From the NCBI GenBank assembly GCA_947173865.1, contig CAMWGS010000001.1, positions 1 to 33,400 of the forward strand: DNA of 33,400 bases. Direction: 5' to 3'. This stretch comes from an uncultured Ruminococcus sp. (GTDB taxonomy: Bacteria > Bacillota > Clostridia > Oscillospirales > Ruminococcaceae). A program made the translations under genes and the position numbers. Position 1 is the stretch's first letter. Each line of letters opens with the position of its first letter. This document shows positions 8,720-16,856 of this stretch, in pieces. The notes beneath the pieces were generated by a model. That model saw only the letters and a program-made list of their open reading frames with translations, was not told the DNA's origin and made no database searches.

Positions 8720-9598
8720 TTAATCTTTGAGAAGCAAACGGACTTCGGAAATATCCCTTGAAATCTGTGTTTTCAGTTCGTCAACAGATGAAAATTTCAT
8801 TTCGGGACGGATAAATTCACGGAATACCACTTCAATCTCCCTGCCGTACAAATCACCGTTAAAATCAAGAATATGGGTCTCCGCAAGTGGTAAACGCTGT
8901 CCCTCAATAGTCGGCTTTACTCCGACATTTGTTATTGACGGATAATATATTCCGTCAATTTTTGTCAGAGTAAAATAAACACCGTATTTAAGGACAAGCT
9001 GACCTTCTGCATAATTCTGATTTATAGTAGCAAAATCAATGGTTCTGCCGATTTGTTTTCCGTGAACCACTTCACCGTAAAGTATATATGGATTTTCCCT
9101 GCTGAGTTCGCCGTTTCTGAGCATTGCACGGAATTTTTCGGAAGAAAAATCATTTTCCTTTAATTTTATTACTTCAACCGAAAAATCGTATTTTTCACCG
9201 AAAACTTTCAGTTCGTCAGTACCGCATGAAGCGTCTTTACCGAAACGGAAATTATCTCCGCATATTACACTTCCTGCATTCATAGTGCCTGAAAGTATTT
9301 TTTCCGCAAACTCCTCACCTGTCATATCCTTTATATCGTCAAAATCAGGTGATAAAACATAATTTATACCTGATTTATCAAGAAAATGAAGTTTCTGACT
9401 GTTTGTGTATATATATTCAAAGGGTTTTCCGTGCTTGAATTTTACCGATTCAGTCCTGAAAGTAAATACAGACGGAATCAAGCCCTTATTACAGGCATTT
9501 TCAATAATAATTCCGTGACCGCAGTGAATTCCGTCGAAAAGTCCGAGTGCAACGGCAGTTTTTTCGGGTATTTTATCATTCAGTGTGATTATGGTCAT
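8720..9598 (-). CDS. ribF: Bifunctional riboflavin kinase / FAD synthetase
   Basis: 292 residues; makes FMN from riboflavin and FAD from FMN using ATP in the cytoplasm. The N-terminal adenylyltransferase domain has GLFDGIHCGH (19-28) and GDNFRFGKDASCG (about 114-126). The C-terminal kinase domain has GEVVHGKQIGR (175-185) and the catalytic Glu in ETHILDF (E240). Two motifs deviate: the usual GFPTAN reads DFATIN (188-193), and the usual SSTxIR reads SSEKFR (152-157). The key Thr/Asn of the first are kept, but the Thr of the second is replaced. It follows truB by 9 bases in the common Firmicute order, with GAGGTG before the ATG. The identity is secure; full activity of both domains is less so. 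Confidence 0.9.
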   Translation of the reverse strand: MTIITLNDKIPEKTAVALGLFDGIHCGHGIIIENACNKGLIPSVFTFRTESVKFKHGKPFEYIYTNSQKLHFLDKSGINYVLSPDFDDIKDMTGEEFAEKILSGTMNAGSVICGDNFRFGKDASCGTDELKVFGEKYDFSVEVIKLKENDFSSEKFRAMLRNGELSRENPYILYGEVVHGKQIGRTIDFATINQNYAEGQLVLKYGVYFTLTKIDGIYYPSITNVGVKPTIEGQRLPLAETHILDFNGDLYGREIEVVFREFIRPEMKFSSVDELKTQISRDISEVRLLLKD

Positions 9599-9607
9599 TG
9601 TTTCACC

Positions 9608-10504
9608 TCATGCAAGATTTTTTCCTATACGGAGTACATCGTTCTCAAAATCGGCTACGGCAGTTCCTATAAAATTATTGTCAAATCCGTACAGACGGTA
9701 AAGCTCGCAGTTTTCCTTTATATTGTGAACTCTTGAAAGGTCAAGTTTAACGCCGTTCCTGTACATTCTTGTCTGTACTTCACCGAGACGAAGTGACGGC
9801 AGAGAGGAAAAAACTCTCTCAACAGGCAGTATAAGACTTTCAAGACGGTTTTCGTCACGAGCCTGCTGAATCTGTTCAAAAGTGTAACAGTTATCAAGGG
9901 TGAAACCGCTGGCGGAAGTTCTTACAAGAGAGGTCATTATTCCGCCACAGACTAATTTTTCGCCTATATCGTTTATAACAGTACGGATATAAGTACCTTT
10001 TCCGCAGTCTATTTCAAGAGTACCCTCACGGGTATTTTCATCATACTCAACAAGTTTAATTGAGCTGACTTCAATTTCACGGGCTTCCCTTTCAACTTCA
10101 ATTCCCTGCCTTGCAAGGTCATAAAGACGTTTTCCGTTTACCTGCACGGCCGAGTACATAGGCGGTACCTGCATAATTTTTCCGATAAAATCAGGCAGTA
10201 CCGCACATATGTCATCATAGCTTACAGGCTTATCGGAACTTGTAAGAACTTTTCCCGTTATATCCTGAGTATCGGTAGTCTGTCCGAAACGGAAACCTGC
10301 ACGATAGCTTTTAGAGTTATCGGGCATTATATCACACGCTTTTGTAGAGTTTCCCACAAAAACAGGCAGAACACCCGTCGCCATAGGGTCAAGCGTACCT
10401 GCATGACCAAGACGTTTCATTCCGAGTATTCCCCTTAGTTTTGCCACAACGTCAAATGAAGTAAATCCCTGCGGTTTATTTACACATAATATACCATTCA
10501 TCAT
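9608..10504 (-). CDS. truB: tRNA pseudouridine(55) synthase
   Basis: 298 residues. TruB converts U55 in the T-loop of tRNAs to pseudouridine. The catalytic motif GHAGTLDPMATGVLPV is present with Asp at residue 39. NKPQGFTSFDVV near the N-terminus and IDCGKGTYIRTVINDIG in the middle are also family marks, and a C-terminal PUA-like region follows. The start is one of two consecutive ATGs, and the first overlaps the nrnA stop by four bases (ATGA), pointing to coupling. It belongs to the nusA-infB-rbfA-nrnA-truB-ribF operon. Confidence 0.96.
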   Translation of the reverse strand: MMNGILCVNKPQGFTSFDVVAKLRGILGMKRLGHAGTLDPMATGVLPVFVGNSTKACDIMPDNSKSYRAGFRFGQTTDTQDITGKVLTSSDKPVSYDDICAVLPDFIGKIMQVPPMYSAVQVNGKRLYDLARQGIEVEREAREIEVSSIKLVEYDENTREGTLEIDCGKGTYIRTVINDIGEKLVCGGIMTSLVRTSASGFTLDNCYTFEQIQQARDENRLESLILPVERVFSSLPSLRLGEVQTRMYRNGVKLDLSRVHNIKENCELYRLYGFDNNFIGTAVADFENDVLRIGKNLA

Positions 10505-11445
10505 AGTGCTTTTTCAACCGCCTCAACAAGCTGTTTTTTTATGTCGTCAAGATTTCCCGAAACATTACAGCCTGCCGCTTTTGCGTGACCACCTCCGCCG
10601 AGTGTTTCGCATATTTCTGAAACGTTCACACTGTCTGCCGAACGGAACGAACATTTATAATCATCTGCACGCTGACGTATAAAAATTCCGACTTCCGCAT
10701 TTTCATACTGAATTGTAAGCGGTGCAAATCCTTCAAGTTCATCGTCACTGACACCAAGTTCCGACATCATATCCCTTGTTACAGCAATAATACAAAGTTT
10801 GCCATCAAGATAAGTTTCAAGCATTTCGTTCAGCCTGCTTTCAAGCTTTACACGTCCCACCGACTTGACATCAAACATATATCTGTTTATTCTTGCAAAA
10901 TCAATGTCATACCCTCTCATTATACGAGCGACAATTTCATGTGTTCTGGGAGTAGTGCAGGCATATTTGAAACATCCTGAATCTGTAGCTATTCCTGTAT
11001 AAAGGCACATTGCACAGTGATTTGTTATGGTAAGACCCATAAATTCCGCAAGGTCATATATAACTTCACAGGCTGCCGAAGCGTCTGCCCTGAGCAGAGT
11101 TTTTTCTGCATAGTTTTTGTTTGAAACATGGTGGTCTATACAGAGCTGAACCCTGTCGCCGTAAATTTCCTGATATTTTCCCATAAGCTTGGTGTCTGCA
11201 ACATCAACGGAAATTATTGCCTGCGGTTCAAAGTCCTCATCTGCTCCGCTTTCCGTAAGAAATTCATAACGTTTCGGAAAATCATCATGACAAACTACCC
11301 TGCTCCTTATTCCGAGCTGTTCAAGAATGTCTTTCATTGCAAAACCTGCTCCTATGCAGTCGCCGTCAGGATTCCTGTGGGTAATTATAACAGCGTCCTT
11401 ACAGTTGCGGAGGAAAGTTTCCGCTTCACTAAAACCTATATACAT
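10501..11445 (-). CDS. nrnA: DHH-family bifunctional oligoribonuclease / pAp phosphatase
   Basis: 314 residues. The DHH phosphoesterase domain shows HRNPDGD (H23, D27, D29), D81 in SVDVAD, and DHH at 104-106, all Mn-binding positions. The C-terminal DHHA1 domain ends in GGGGHAKAAG. NrnA degrades 2-5 nucleotide RNA fragments and dephosphorylates pAp. It sits between rbfA and truB as in many Firmicutes. GAGGTG lies 10 bases before the ATG. It is not RecJ, which is much longer. Confidence 0.93.
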   Translation of the reverse strand: MYIGFSEAETFLRNCKDAVIITHRNPDGDCIGAGFAMKDILEQLGIRSRVVCHDDFPKRYEFLTESGADEDFEPQAIISVDVADTKLMGKYQEIYGDRVQLCIDHHVSNKNYAEKTLLRADASAACEVIYDLAEFMGLTITNHCAMCLYTGIATDSGCFKYACTTPRTHEIVARIMRGYDIDFARINRYMFDVKSVGRVKLESRLNEMLETYLDGKLCIIAVTRDMMSELGVSDDELEGFAPLTIQYENAEVGIFIRQRADDYKCSFRSADSVNVSEICETLGGGGHAKAAGCNVSGNLDDIKKQLVEAVEKAL

Positions 11446-11475
11446 TATAAATGCACCTCTTTTCCCTGAAATTCA

Positions 11476-11817
11476 TTAGTCAAGCAAATCGTTAAGCTTC
11501 TTGCTGATTTCGGCACTTCTTTCAATCGAATTGTCAGCTATAAAAGTAAGTTCAGGAGACTTACGCATTTTAAGTCTGTGAAAGAGTTCACGCCTTATAA
11601 ATCCGCTTGCACTTGTAAGCCCCTTTACAGACTCCTTTGTCTTTTCAATTCCCTGAAAACTTGACACGTATATCTTACATACAGACATATCACCCGATAA
11701 ATCAGCCCTTACAACAGTAAGCATCTTATCTATTCTTGGGTCTTTGAGTTCTCTGAGAATAGCCGTCATTTCTCTTTTTATATCTTCTGCCATACGGTTG
11801 TTTTTAAAATTCGCCAT
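11476..11817 (-). CDS. rbfA: 30S ribosome-binding factor A
   Basis: 113 residues, the family's usual size. It opens MANFKNNRMAEDIKREMTAIL, and carries LKDPRIDKMLTVVRADLSGDMSVCKIYVS followed by the KH-like SASGFIRRELFHRLKMRKSPELTFIADNS. RbfA helps mature the 30S subunit and 16S rRNA 5' end, especially in the cold. AGAAAGGA precedes the ATG. An unknown gene separates it from infB, which it usually follows directly. Confidence 0.95.
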   Translation of the reverse strand: MANFKNNRMAEDIKREMTAILRELKDPRIDKMLTVVRADLSGDMSVCKIYVSSFQGIEKTKESVKGLTSASGFIRRELFHRLKMRKSPELTFIADNSIERSAEISKKLNDLLD

Positions 11818-11834
11818 TGTTTTCCTTTCTGTAA

Positions 11835-12263
11835 CTATATCTTTACTTTAAAACTAATATTACCGTCTTTTTTTTCTTCGGATTTCTCCAACGGCTTTGC
11901 CGTTCTGTACTTTTTTCCCTCAGGAGCAATAACAAAAAATCCCTTGCTGAAAATACTGTTGCTGAAAGCTTCCTGTTCCGAAACACATTCATTTACATCG
12001 TTGTTTTCGGACTTATCGTCATTATTATAGTAAAAATCGGGAAAATTCTTATATTCCGGTTCAAGTTCCGCCGAAGTAACAGGACGTTTAATATCAGCAA
12101 ATTCTCCGTTTTCTTCAGGTTCTTCCTTTACACTGCTTTCACCGAGAAGAATTTTTTTGACAGACTCAAAGAAATATATGTCTATAGGTCCGAAATCTTC
12201 CCATGCAAGAGCTTCATCACAATATTGCAACATATCTGCATTGCTCATTCTGATGTTGTCCAT
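11835..12263 (-). CDS. Unknown acidic protein inserted between infB and rbfA (142 aa)
   Basis: I do not recognise a family. The ATG at 12263 is chosen because GGAAGGGG stands 8 bases upstream; the longer frame to 12293 would need a TTG without a site. The N-terminal 45 residues (MSNADMLQYCDEALAWEDFGPIDIYFFESVKKILLGE) look folded and helical. A long acidic Glu/Asp/Asn-rich, probably disordered middle follows, then a short C-terminal block with SIFSKGFFVIAPEGKKYRTAKPLEKSEEKK. There is no membrane segment. The position, 17 bases before rbfA, suggests co-expression with translation factors. A 17-bp hairpin precedes it. Function unknown. Confidence 0.75.
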   Translation of the reverse strand: MDNIRMSNADMLQYCDEALAWEDFGPIDIYFFESVKKILLGESSVKEEPEENGEFADIKRPVTSAELEPEYKNFPDFYYNNDDKSENNDVNECVSEQEAFSNSIFSKGFFVIAPEGKKYRTAKPLEKSEEKKDGNISFKVKI

Positions 12264-12302
12264 AAGCCAGACCCCTTCCGAAATATTTTTCAAAAGTATT
12301 TT

Positions 12303-12341
12303 TCAGAGTGTATTTACTTATAAAAAGTAAATACACTCTGA
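12303..12341 (-). other. Long perfect hairpin between infB and the 142-aa gene
   Basis: A perfect 17-bp stem (12303-12319 with 12325-12341) with a 5-base loop lies between the infB stop (12369) and the next start. On the minus strand the stem is followed by A-rich sequence, not a T-run, so it is not a classical intrinsic terminator. It may be an RNA-processing or mRNA-stability element that sets different levels of infB and downstream genes. Confidence 0.75.
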
Positions 12342-12368
12342 TTTATACACCATAATATCCGAATTATA

Positions 12369-14876
12369 TCAGTCCTCACGGTATTCTTCAACAATATATG
12401 CCTCGAATATATCGCCCTCTTTAACGTCGCTGAACTTTTCAAGGCTGATACCGCATTCATAACCGTCGGCAACTTCCTTTACATCGTCCTTGAAACGTTT
12501 AAGACCTGCAATCTTGTCGTCAGCGATAATAATTCCGTCACGTACAACACGAATCTGACAGCCTCTTGTCACCTTGCCGTTAAGAACGTAGCTTCCTGCA
12601 ACCATTCCGACATTTGAAATCTTGTATACCTGACGAACTTCAGCACGTCCAAGCTCAACTTCACGTAATTTGGGTGCAAGCATACCTTTCATAGCTGTGG
12701 TTATTTCTTCAATAGCGTCATAAATGATTCTGTAAAGACGGATATCAACACCGTCACGCAGTGCATTTTCTGCTGCTACGGGGTCGGGTCTTACGTTGAA
12801 GCCTACAATAATAGCATTTGACGCATTGGCAAGCATAACGTCGCTTTCCTTTACAGCACCTACAGCACCGTGAATTACTCTTACTCTTACCTCATTGTTT
12901 GAAAGCTTTTCAAGTGACTGCTTTACAGCTTCAACAGAACCCTGAACATCAGCCTTTACAATAATAGGCAGTTCCTTTATTTCACCCTCTGCAATCTGAC
13001 TGAAAAGATTGTCAAGAGTAACCTTTCTGTAAGCGTTGAACTGTTCCTGTTTAGCTTCATGCTTTCTCTTTTCAACGAGTTCCCTTGCAAGTCTTTCGTC
13101 CTCTACAGCGTTGAATGTATCGCCTGCACTGGGAACTTCCGCAAGACCTGTGATTTCAACAGGTACGGAAGGCCCTGCCAACTTTACGGTTCTGCCCTTG
13201 TGGTTAGTCATAACTCTTACTCTGCCGACTGCCGTTCCAGCAATAAGCACATCACCCTGTTTTAATGTACCGTTCTGAACAAGAAGTGTAGCGATAGGAC
13301 CTCTGCCCTTGTCGAGACGAGCTTCAATTACAGTACCCTTTGCAAGTCTGTCGGGATTTGCCTTGAGTTCCTTTACTTCCGCAACAAGCAGAACGTTTTC
13401 AAGAAGTTCGTCGATACCTTCACCCGTCTTTGCGGATACAGGTACACAGATAACGTCACCGCCCCATTCCTCGCATACAATATCATACTTTGTAAGTTCT
13501 TCTTTGATACGGTCGGGGTTAGCACCTTCTTTGTCCATTTTGTTTATGGCAACTATAAGTGAAACTCCTGCGGCTTTTGCGTGGTTGATTGATTCGACTG
13601 TCTGAGGCATAATACCGTCGTCCGCTGCTACTACAAGAATAGCAATGTCAGTGATATTTGCACCTCTTGCACGCATGGAAGTAAACGCTTCATGTCCGGG
13701 AGTATCAAGGAAAGTTATGTCCTGTCCGTTTACTTTTACCTGATATGCACCGATATGCTGAGTAATACCGCCTGCTTCACCTGCGGCAACGTGTGCGTTT
13801 CTGATTCTGTCAAGAATAGAAGTCTTACCATGGTCAACGTGCCCCATTACAACAACAACAGGACAACGTTCTTCAAGATTTGTATCGTCGTCATCACTGT
13901 CATCTATGAGACGTTCTTCAATAGTGACGATTACTTCCTTTTCAACCTTTGCACCGAGTTCTTCCGCAACAAGTGACGCTGTATCAAAATCAATTTCCTG
14001 ATTTATAGTAGCCATGATACCGAGACCCATAAGTTTCTTGATAACTTCTGTAGCGGTAACTTTCAGACGTGCAGCAAGTTCACTTACTGTTATATTGTCG
14101 GGAATAAGCACTTTAAGCTGTTGTTTTCTTGCTCTTTCAAGTTCAAGTCTCTTAAGCTTTTCAGCTTCTGTTTCCTTTCTGGAATACTGCTGACGGTTTC
14201 TCTGTGCGGATTTCTGATTTATCTTCTGTTTCTTTGAAGAATAATTGTCGTTCTTGTGTTTGTTTGTGGGAGCAATCTGCTCATAACGTTCATTGTACTT
14301 GTCGAGGTCAACGTAACTTCCTCTTGTGTCAACTGTTCTTCTCTGAGTGGAAGTCTGTGCTGTCTCGGAGCTGAACGAAACATTAAGCTTTGAACGTTCG
14401 CCTCTTTCCTGAGCCTTAGCCTGTGGCTTGTTCCTGTCGTTCTTCTTGTTCTTCGGTCTGGACTGTTCGGCAGGCTTTGTTTCAGCAACAGTTTCAGGCT
14501 TCTTTTCTTCCTGTTTCTTCGGAGCAGACTTTACATCGTTCTGCTTTTTCACAGGTGTATTTTCTGCTGTTGTTTCGGATTTTTTGTCATTCTTCTTTAC
14601 AGGTGCAGACTTTTTGGCAGAATTTTTTCTGTCCTGTTTCTGAGGCTCTTCCTTTTTAACAGGCTTTTCTTCGTTCTTTGACTTGTAATATTCGTCAAAG
14701 GATTTCACTTCATGCACCTTTGTATAATGTTCAAGAATGAGATTCATTTCAGTTTCAGTAAGACCTGTTGAAGCTTTTTTCTTAGTATCGCCATTGGCTG
14801 CAAAATAATCAATGATTTCCTGTGCGGAAACATTAAGGTCCTTGGCAGCGTCGCTGAGTTTTACTTTTTTCGTCAT
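12369..14876 (-). CDS. infB: Translation initiation factor IF-2
   Basis: 835 residues. An IF2N-like domain at the N-terminus (KVKLSDAAKDLNVSAQEIIDYF) is followed by a long Lys/Glu/Gln-rich disordered region (about 70-240), then a second IF2N segment (VSELAARLKVTATEVIKKLM). The GTPase domain has GHVDHGKT at 345-352, DTPGHEAF and NKMD. Domains II-IV follow, with the C-terminal fMet-tRNA-binding part. IF-2 places initiator tRNA on the 30S subunit with GTP. GGAGG lies 12 bases before the ATG. The 118 bases upstream hold a probable internal promoter, so it may also be transcribed separately from nusA. Confidence 0.98.
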   Translation of the reverse strand: MTKKVKLSDAAKDLNVSAQEIIDYFAANGDTKKKASTGLTETEMNLILEHYTKVHEVKSFDEYYKSKNEEKPVKKEEPQKQDRKNSAKKSAPVKKNDKKSETTAENTPVKKQNDVKSAPKKQEEKKPETVAETKPAEQSRPKNKKNDRNKPQAKAQERGERSKLNVSFSSETAQTSTQRRTVDTRGSYVDLDKYNERYEQIAPTNKHKNDNYSSKKQKINQKSAQRNRQQYSRKETEAEKLKRLELERARKQQLKVLIPDNITVSELAARLKVTATEVIKKLMGLGIMATINQEIDFDTASLVAEELGAKVEKEVIVTIEERLIDDSDDDDTNLEERCPVVVVMGHVDHGKTSILDRIRNAHVAAGEAGGITQHIGAYQVKVNGQDITFLDTPGHEAFTSMRARGANITDIAILVVAADDGIMPQTVESINHAKAAGVSLIVAINKMDKEGANPDRIKEELTKYDIVCEEWGGDVICVPVSAKTGEGIDELLENVLLVAEVKELKANPDRLAKGTVIEARLDKGRGPIATLLVQNGTLKQGDVLIAGTAVGRVRVMTNHKGRTVKLAGPSVPVEITGLAEVPSAGDTFNAVEDERLARELVEKRKHEAKQEQFNAYRKVTLDNLFSQIAEGEIKELPIIVKADVQGSVEAVKQSLEKLSNNEVRVRVIHGAVGAVKESDVMLANASNAIIVGFNVRPDPVAAENALRDGVDIRLYRIIYDAIEEITTAMKGMLAPKLREVELGRAEVRQVYKISNVGMVAGSYVLNGKVTRGCQIRVVRDGIIIADDKIAGLKRFKDDVKEVADGYECGISLEKFSDVKEGDIFEAYIVEEYRED

Positions 14877-14909
14877 AGGCTCAAATACCTCCAGTTAATT
14901 GTGCCGTAT

Positions 14910-14948
14910 ATAATACGACTGTGTTTTGACCTGTCATAATTTATGACA
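14910..14948 (-). promoter_or_regulatory. Probable internal promoter for infB with overlapping palindrome
   Basis: On the minus strand ATGACA (14937-14932), a 16-base spacer and TATTAT (14915-14910) form a promoter-like pair upstream of infB. The -35 hexamer is one arm of an inverted repeat, TGTCAT-N5-ATGACA (14932-14948), which could be an operator. The 14877-14994 gap holds nothing else apart from an unpaired TTGACA on the minus strand (14977-14972). The match is by eye, not scored. Confidence 0.5.
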
Positions 14949-14994
14949 AATCTGTTTTATTGAAAAATATATGTCAATACAGTCTGTGCTGTAA

Positions 14995-15300
14995 TTAAGT
15001 ATTGACCATTTTTGCAAAACCGTCTGCAAATCCCTTGTCACATACGGCAAGAACCGCAGTAATCTTTCCGCATAAAATACCGATTTCTTCCTTTGTAAGC
15101 TCGGTACGGAAAAGCGGAACGGAATATTTTCCGCATATAAAGGAAATTTCCTTGACGGTTTTTTCAGATGCGTCCGAAGCAGTCAGGATACAGAAGGCAG
15201 TACCGTTTTTCACGGTATCGCATACACTGTCAAATCCCTTTACGGTTTTTCCTGCTTTCAGACATATCGTAAGCAGATTAGCTGTTTTTTTCGAGTTCAT
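14995..15300 (-). CDS. L7Ae-type ribosomal/RNA-binding protein (YlxQ-like)
   Basis: 101 residues of the L7Ae/L30e/S12e fold, matching the YlxQ protein usually found between ylxR and infB in Firmicutes. Family features are LLTICLKAGKTVKGFDSVCDTVKNG near the start, ILTASDASEKTVKEI, and the VPLFRTELTKEEIGILCGK segment. Such proteins bind kink-turn RNA; the target of this subfamily is uncertain. It is unusually rich in Cys. The ATG lies inside ylxR, whose last 23 bases it overlaps in another frame, so translation is probably coupled. Confidence 0.88.
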   Translation of the reverse strand: MNSKKTANLLTICLKAGKTVKGFDSVCDTVKNGTAFCILTASDASEKTVKEISFICGKYSVPLFRTELTKEEIGILCGKITAVLAVCDKGFADGFAKMVNT

Positions 15301-15547
15301 CTGCCATCACCCCGTAAATGCTTTCATCTATTCTGCATGAGAATGATTTTTCAAATCTGCGTGCTTTTCTTGCCTTTTCAAAACATTCTCTGCTGTGGCA
15401 TATATATGCACCTCTGCCTGATTTTTTTCCGTTAAAATCAAGACTTATTTCATCCTCAGGCGATTTTACCACACGGATAAGCTCTTTTTTAGGCTTCATC
15501 TCATTACAGCCCAAACACATTCTCATGGGAATTTTTTTCGGTTTCAT
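15278..15547 (-). CDS. ylxR: YlxR family RNA-binding protein (RnpM-like)
   Basis: 89 residues, DUF448 family. Diagnostic motifs are RMCLGCNEMKPKKELIRVV near the N-terminus and the GRGAYICHSRECFEKARK segment. YlxR (RnpM) binds RNA and in Bacillus subtilis modulates RNase P. AGAGGAA sits before the ATG and overlaps the last codons of nusA, only 3 bases separate the genes. Overlap with the downstream L7Ae gene is 23 bases. The order nusA-ylxR-L7Ae-infB is strongly conserved. Confidence 0.93.
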   Translation of the reverse strand: MKPKKIPMRMCLGCNEMKPKKELIRVVKSPEDEISLDFNGKKSGRGAYICHSRECFEKARKARRFEKSFSCRIDESIYGVMADELEKNS

Positions 15548-15550
15548 AAA

Positions 15551-16789
15551 TTATTCCTCTTTCGGAGCAGTTTCTTCCAAAGTAACCGCTTCTGTGGAAA
15601 CTTCTGCATTTTCAGCCGTAATTTCTTCCGTCTCCGATACAGGAGATTCAACAGTTGTTGCTTCTTCTGCGACTTCTTCCGAAATCTGCGGTTCAGGTAC
15701 TTTGAAATCCGGACTCAATTCGGGAGCTTCCTTATTTGTTTCATTATCAAACTGCGGTTTTATGTCAATTTTATATCCTGTAAGCTTTGCGGCAAGCTTT
15801 GCATTCTGTCCTTTGTTGCCGATAGCAAGTGAAAGCTGATTGTTCGGAACTATAACGGTGCAGGTCTTTTCTTCTTCTGAAGTGATTACTGTTTTAAGAA
15901 CCGAAGCAGGTGCAAGTGCCTTTGCAATGAATTTTTCAGGTACTTCACTCCATGGAATAATGTCTATTTTTTCGTTGTTGAGTTCTTCAACAACAGCCTT
16001 TATTCTTGAACGCTCAGTACCGATACAAGCACCTACTGCGTCAACATTCGGGTCTCTTGACCATACTGCTATCTTTGTTCTTGAACCTGCTTCTCTTGAA
16101 ATTGACTTGACTTCAACTGTTCCGTCATATATTTCGGGAACTTCCAGCTCAAAAAGTCTCTTTACGAGGTCTTTGTGAGTACGTGAAATCTTGACAATCG
16201 GCTTTTTGGTTTTTCCTATAATACTGGTTACATACACCTTTACAGACGAGCCTTCTTTCAGAACTTCTCCCGGAATCTGTTCATTTCTGAAAAGATAGAG
16301 TTCAGTTCCCTCATATTCAACAGTAACAGTGCCTCTGCCGGGGTCAATCTGAGAAACTTTCGCCGTAATACATTCATGTTCCTTTGATTCAAAACGATTA
16401 AGCATCTGTTCACGGTTAATTTCCCTGAGGTCACCCTTTATTGACTGCTTTGCCGAAAGTGCCGCCATTCTGCCGAGTTTTGAAATATCAATCTCTTTCA
16501 TAATCTTACCGCCTACAACAGCATAGGGGTCAATGGTTCTTGCAACGTCAATATTGATTTCATTTTCGTCGATAGGATAATCATCAATAATCTCCTGCTC
16601 GATATACATTGCAAACTTCTTTGTAAGAGGGTCAATTTCAACCTTAATACGTTCTTCGCTGTGCGGATAAGCCTTTCTTGCAGCCTTAAGCATTGCCGAC
16701 TTTACTTTTTCGATGAGAAGTTCAGTTTCAACACTGTTTTCCTCTCCGAGAGATTGAAGTGCATCGAAAAAGCTCTTGTTAATGTTCAT
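15551..16789 (-). CDS. nusA: Transcription termination/antitermination factor NusA
   Basis: 412 residues. The N-terminal RNA-polymerase-binding domain (about 1-130) is followed by an S1 domain (about 135-200, ECITAKVSQIDPGRGTVTVEYEG) and two KH domains (about 205-345), with GACIGTERSRIKAVVEELNNEKIDIIPW and SLAIGNKGQNAKLAAKLTGYKIDI as their GxxG cores. NusA binds RNA polymerase and modulates pausing, termination and antitermination. After the KH domains the last 60 residues are acidic and Glu/Thr/Ala/Pro-rich, apparently disordered, in place of the C-terminal repeats found in Escherichia coli. A GGAGG site lies 10 bases before the ATG. Confidence 0.97.
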   Translation of the reverse strand: MNINKSFFDALQSLGEENSVETELLIEKVKSAMLKAARKAYPHSEERIKVEIDPLTKKFAMYIEQEIIDDYPIDENEINIDVARTIDPYAVVGGKIMKEIDISKLGRMAALSAKQSIKGDLREINREQMLNRFESKEHECITAKVSQIDPGRGTVTVEYEGTELYLFRNEQIPGEVLKEGSSVKVYVTSIIGKTKKPIVKISRTHKDLVKRLFELEVPEIYDGTVEVKSISREAGSRTKIAVWSRDPNVDAVGACIGTERSRIKAVVEELNNEKIDIIPWSEVPEKFIAKALAPASVLKTVITSEEEKTCTVIVPNNQLSLAIGNKGQNAKLAAKLTGYKIDIKPQFDNETNKEAPELSPDFKVPEPQISEEVAEEATTVESPVSETEEITAENAEVSTEAVTLEETAPKEE

Positions 16790-16856
16790 GTCTGTATATT
16801 CCTCCAGTATATAAAAATATTTTCATTGATTACGGTTTTAAAACCTGTGAATTTCT

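Noticed and set aside
9386..9736. 116-codon plus-strand frame over the ribF-truB junction
   Set aside because: It runs across two certain minus-strand genes and has no ribosome binding site or recognisable product.
15318..15839. 173-codon open frame on the plus strand, antisense to nusA and ylxR
   Set aside because: It is a shadow of nusA/ylxR: no ribosome binding site, Ser/Phe-rich low-quality composition, and the minus-strand genes are certain.
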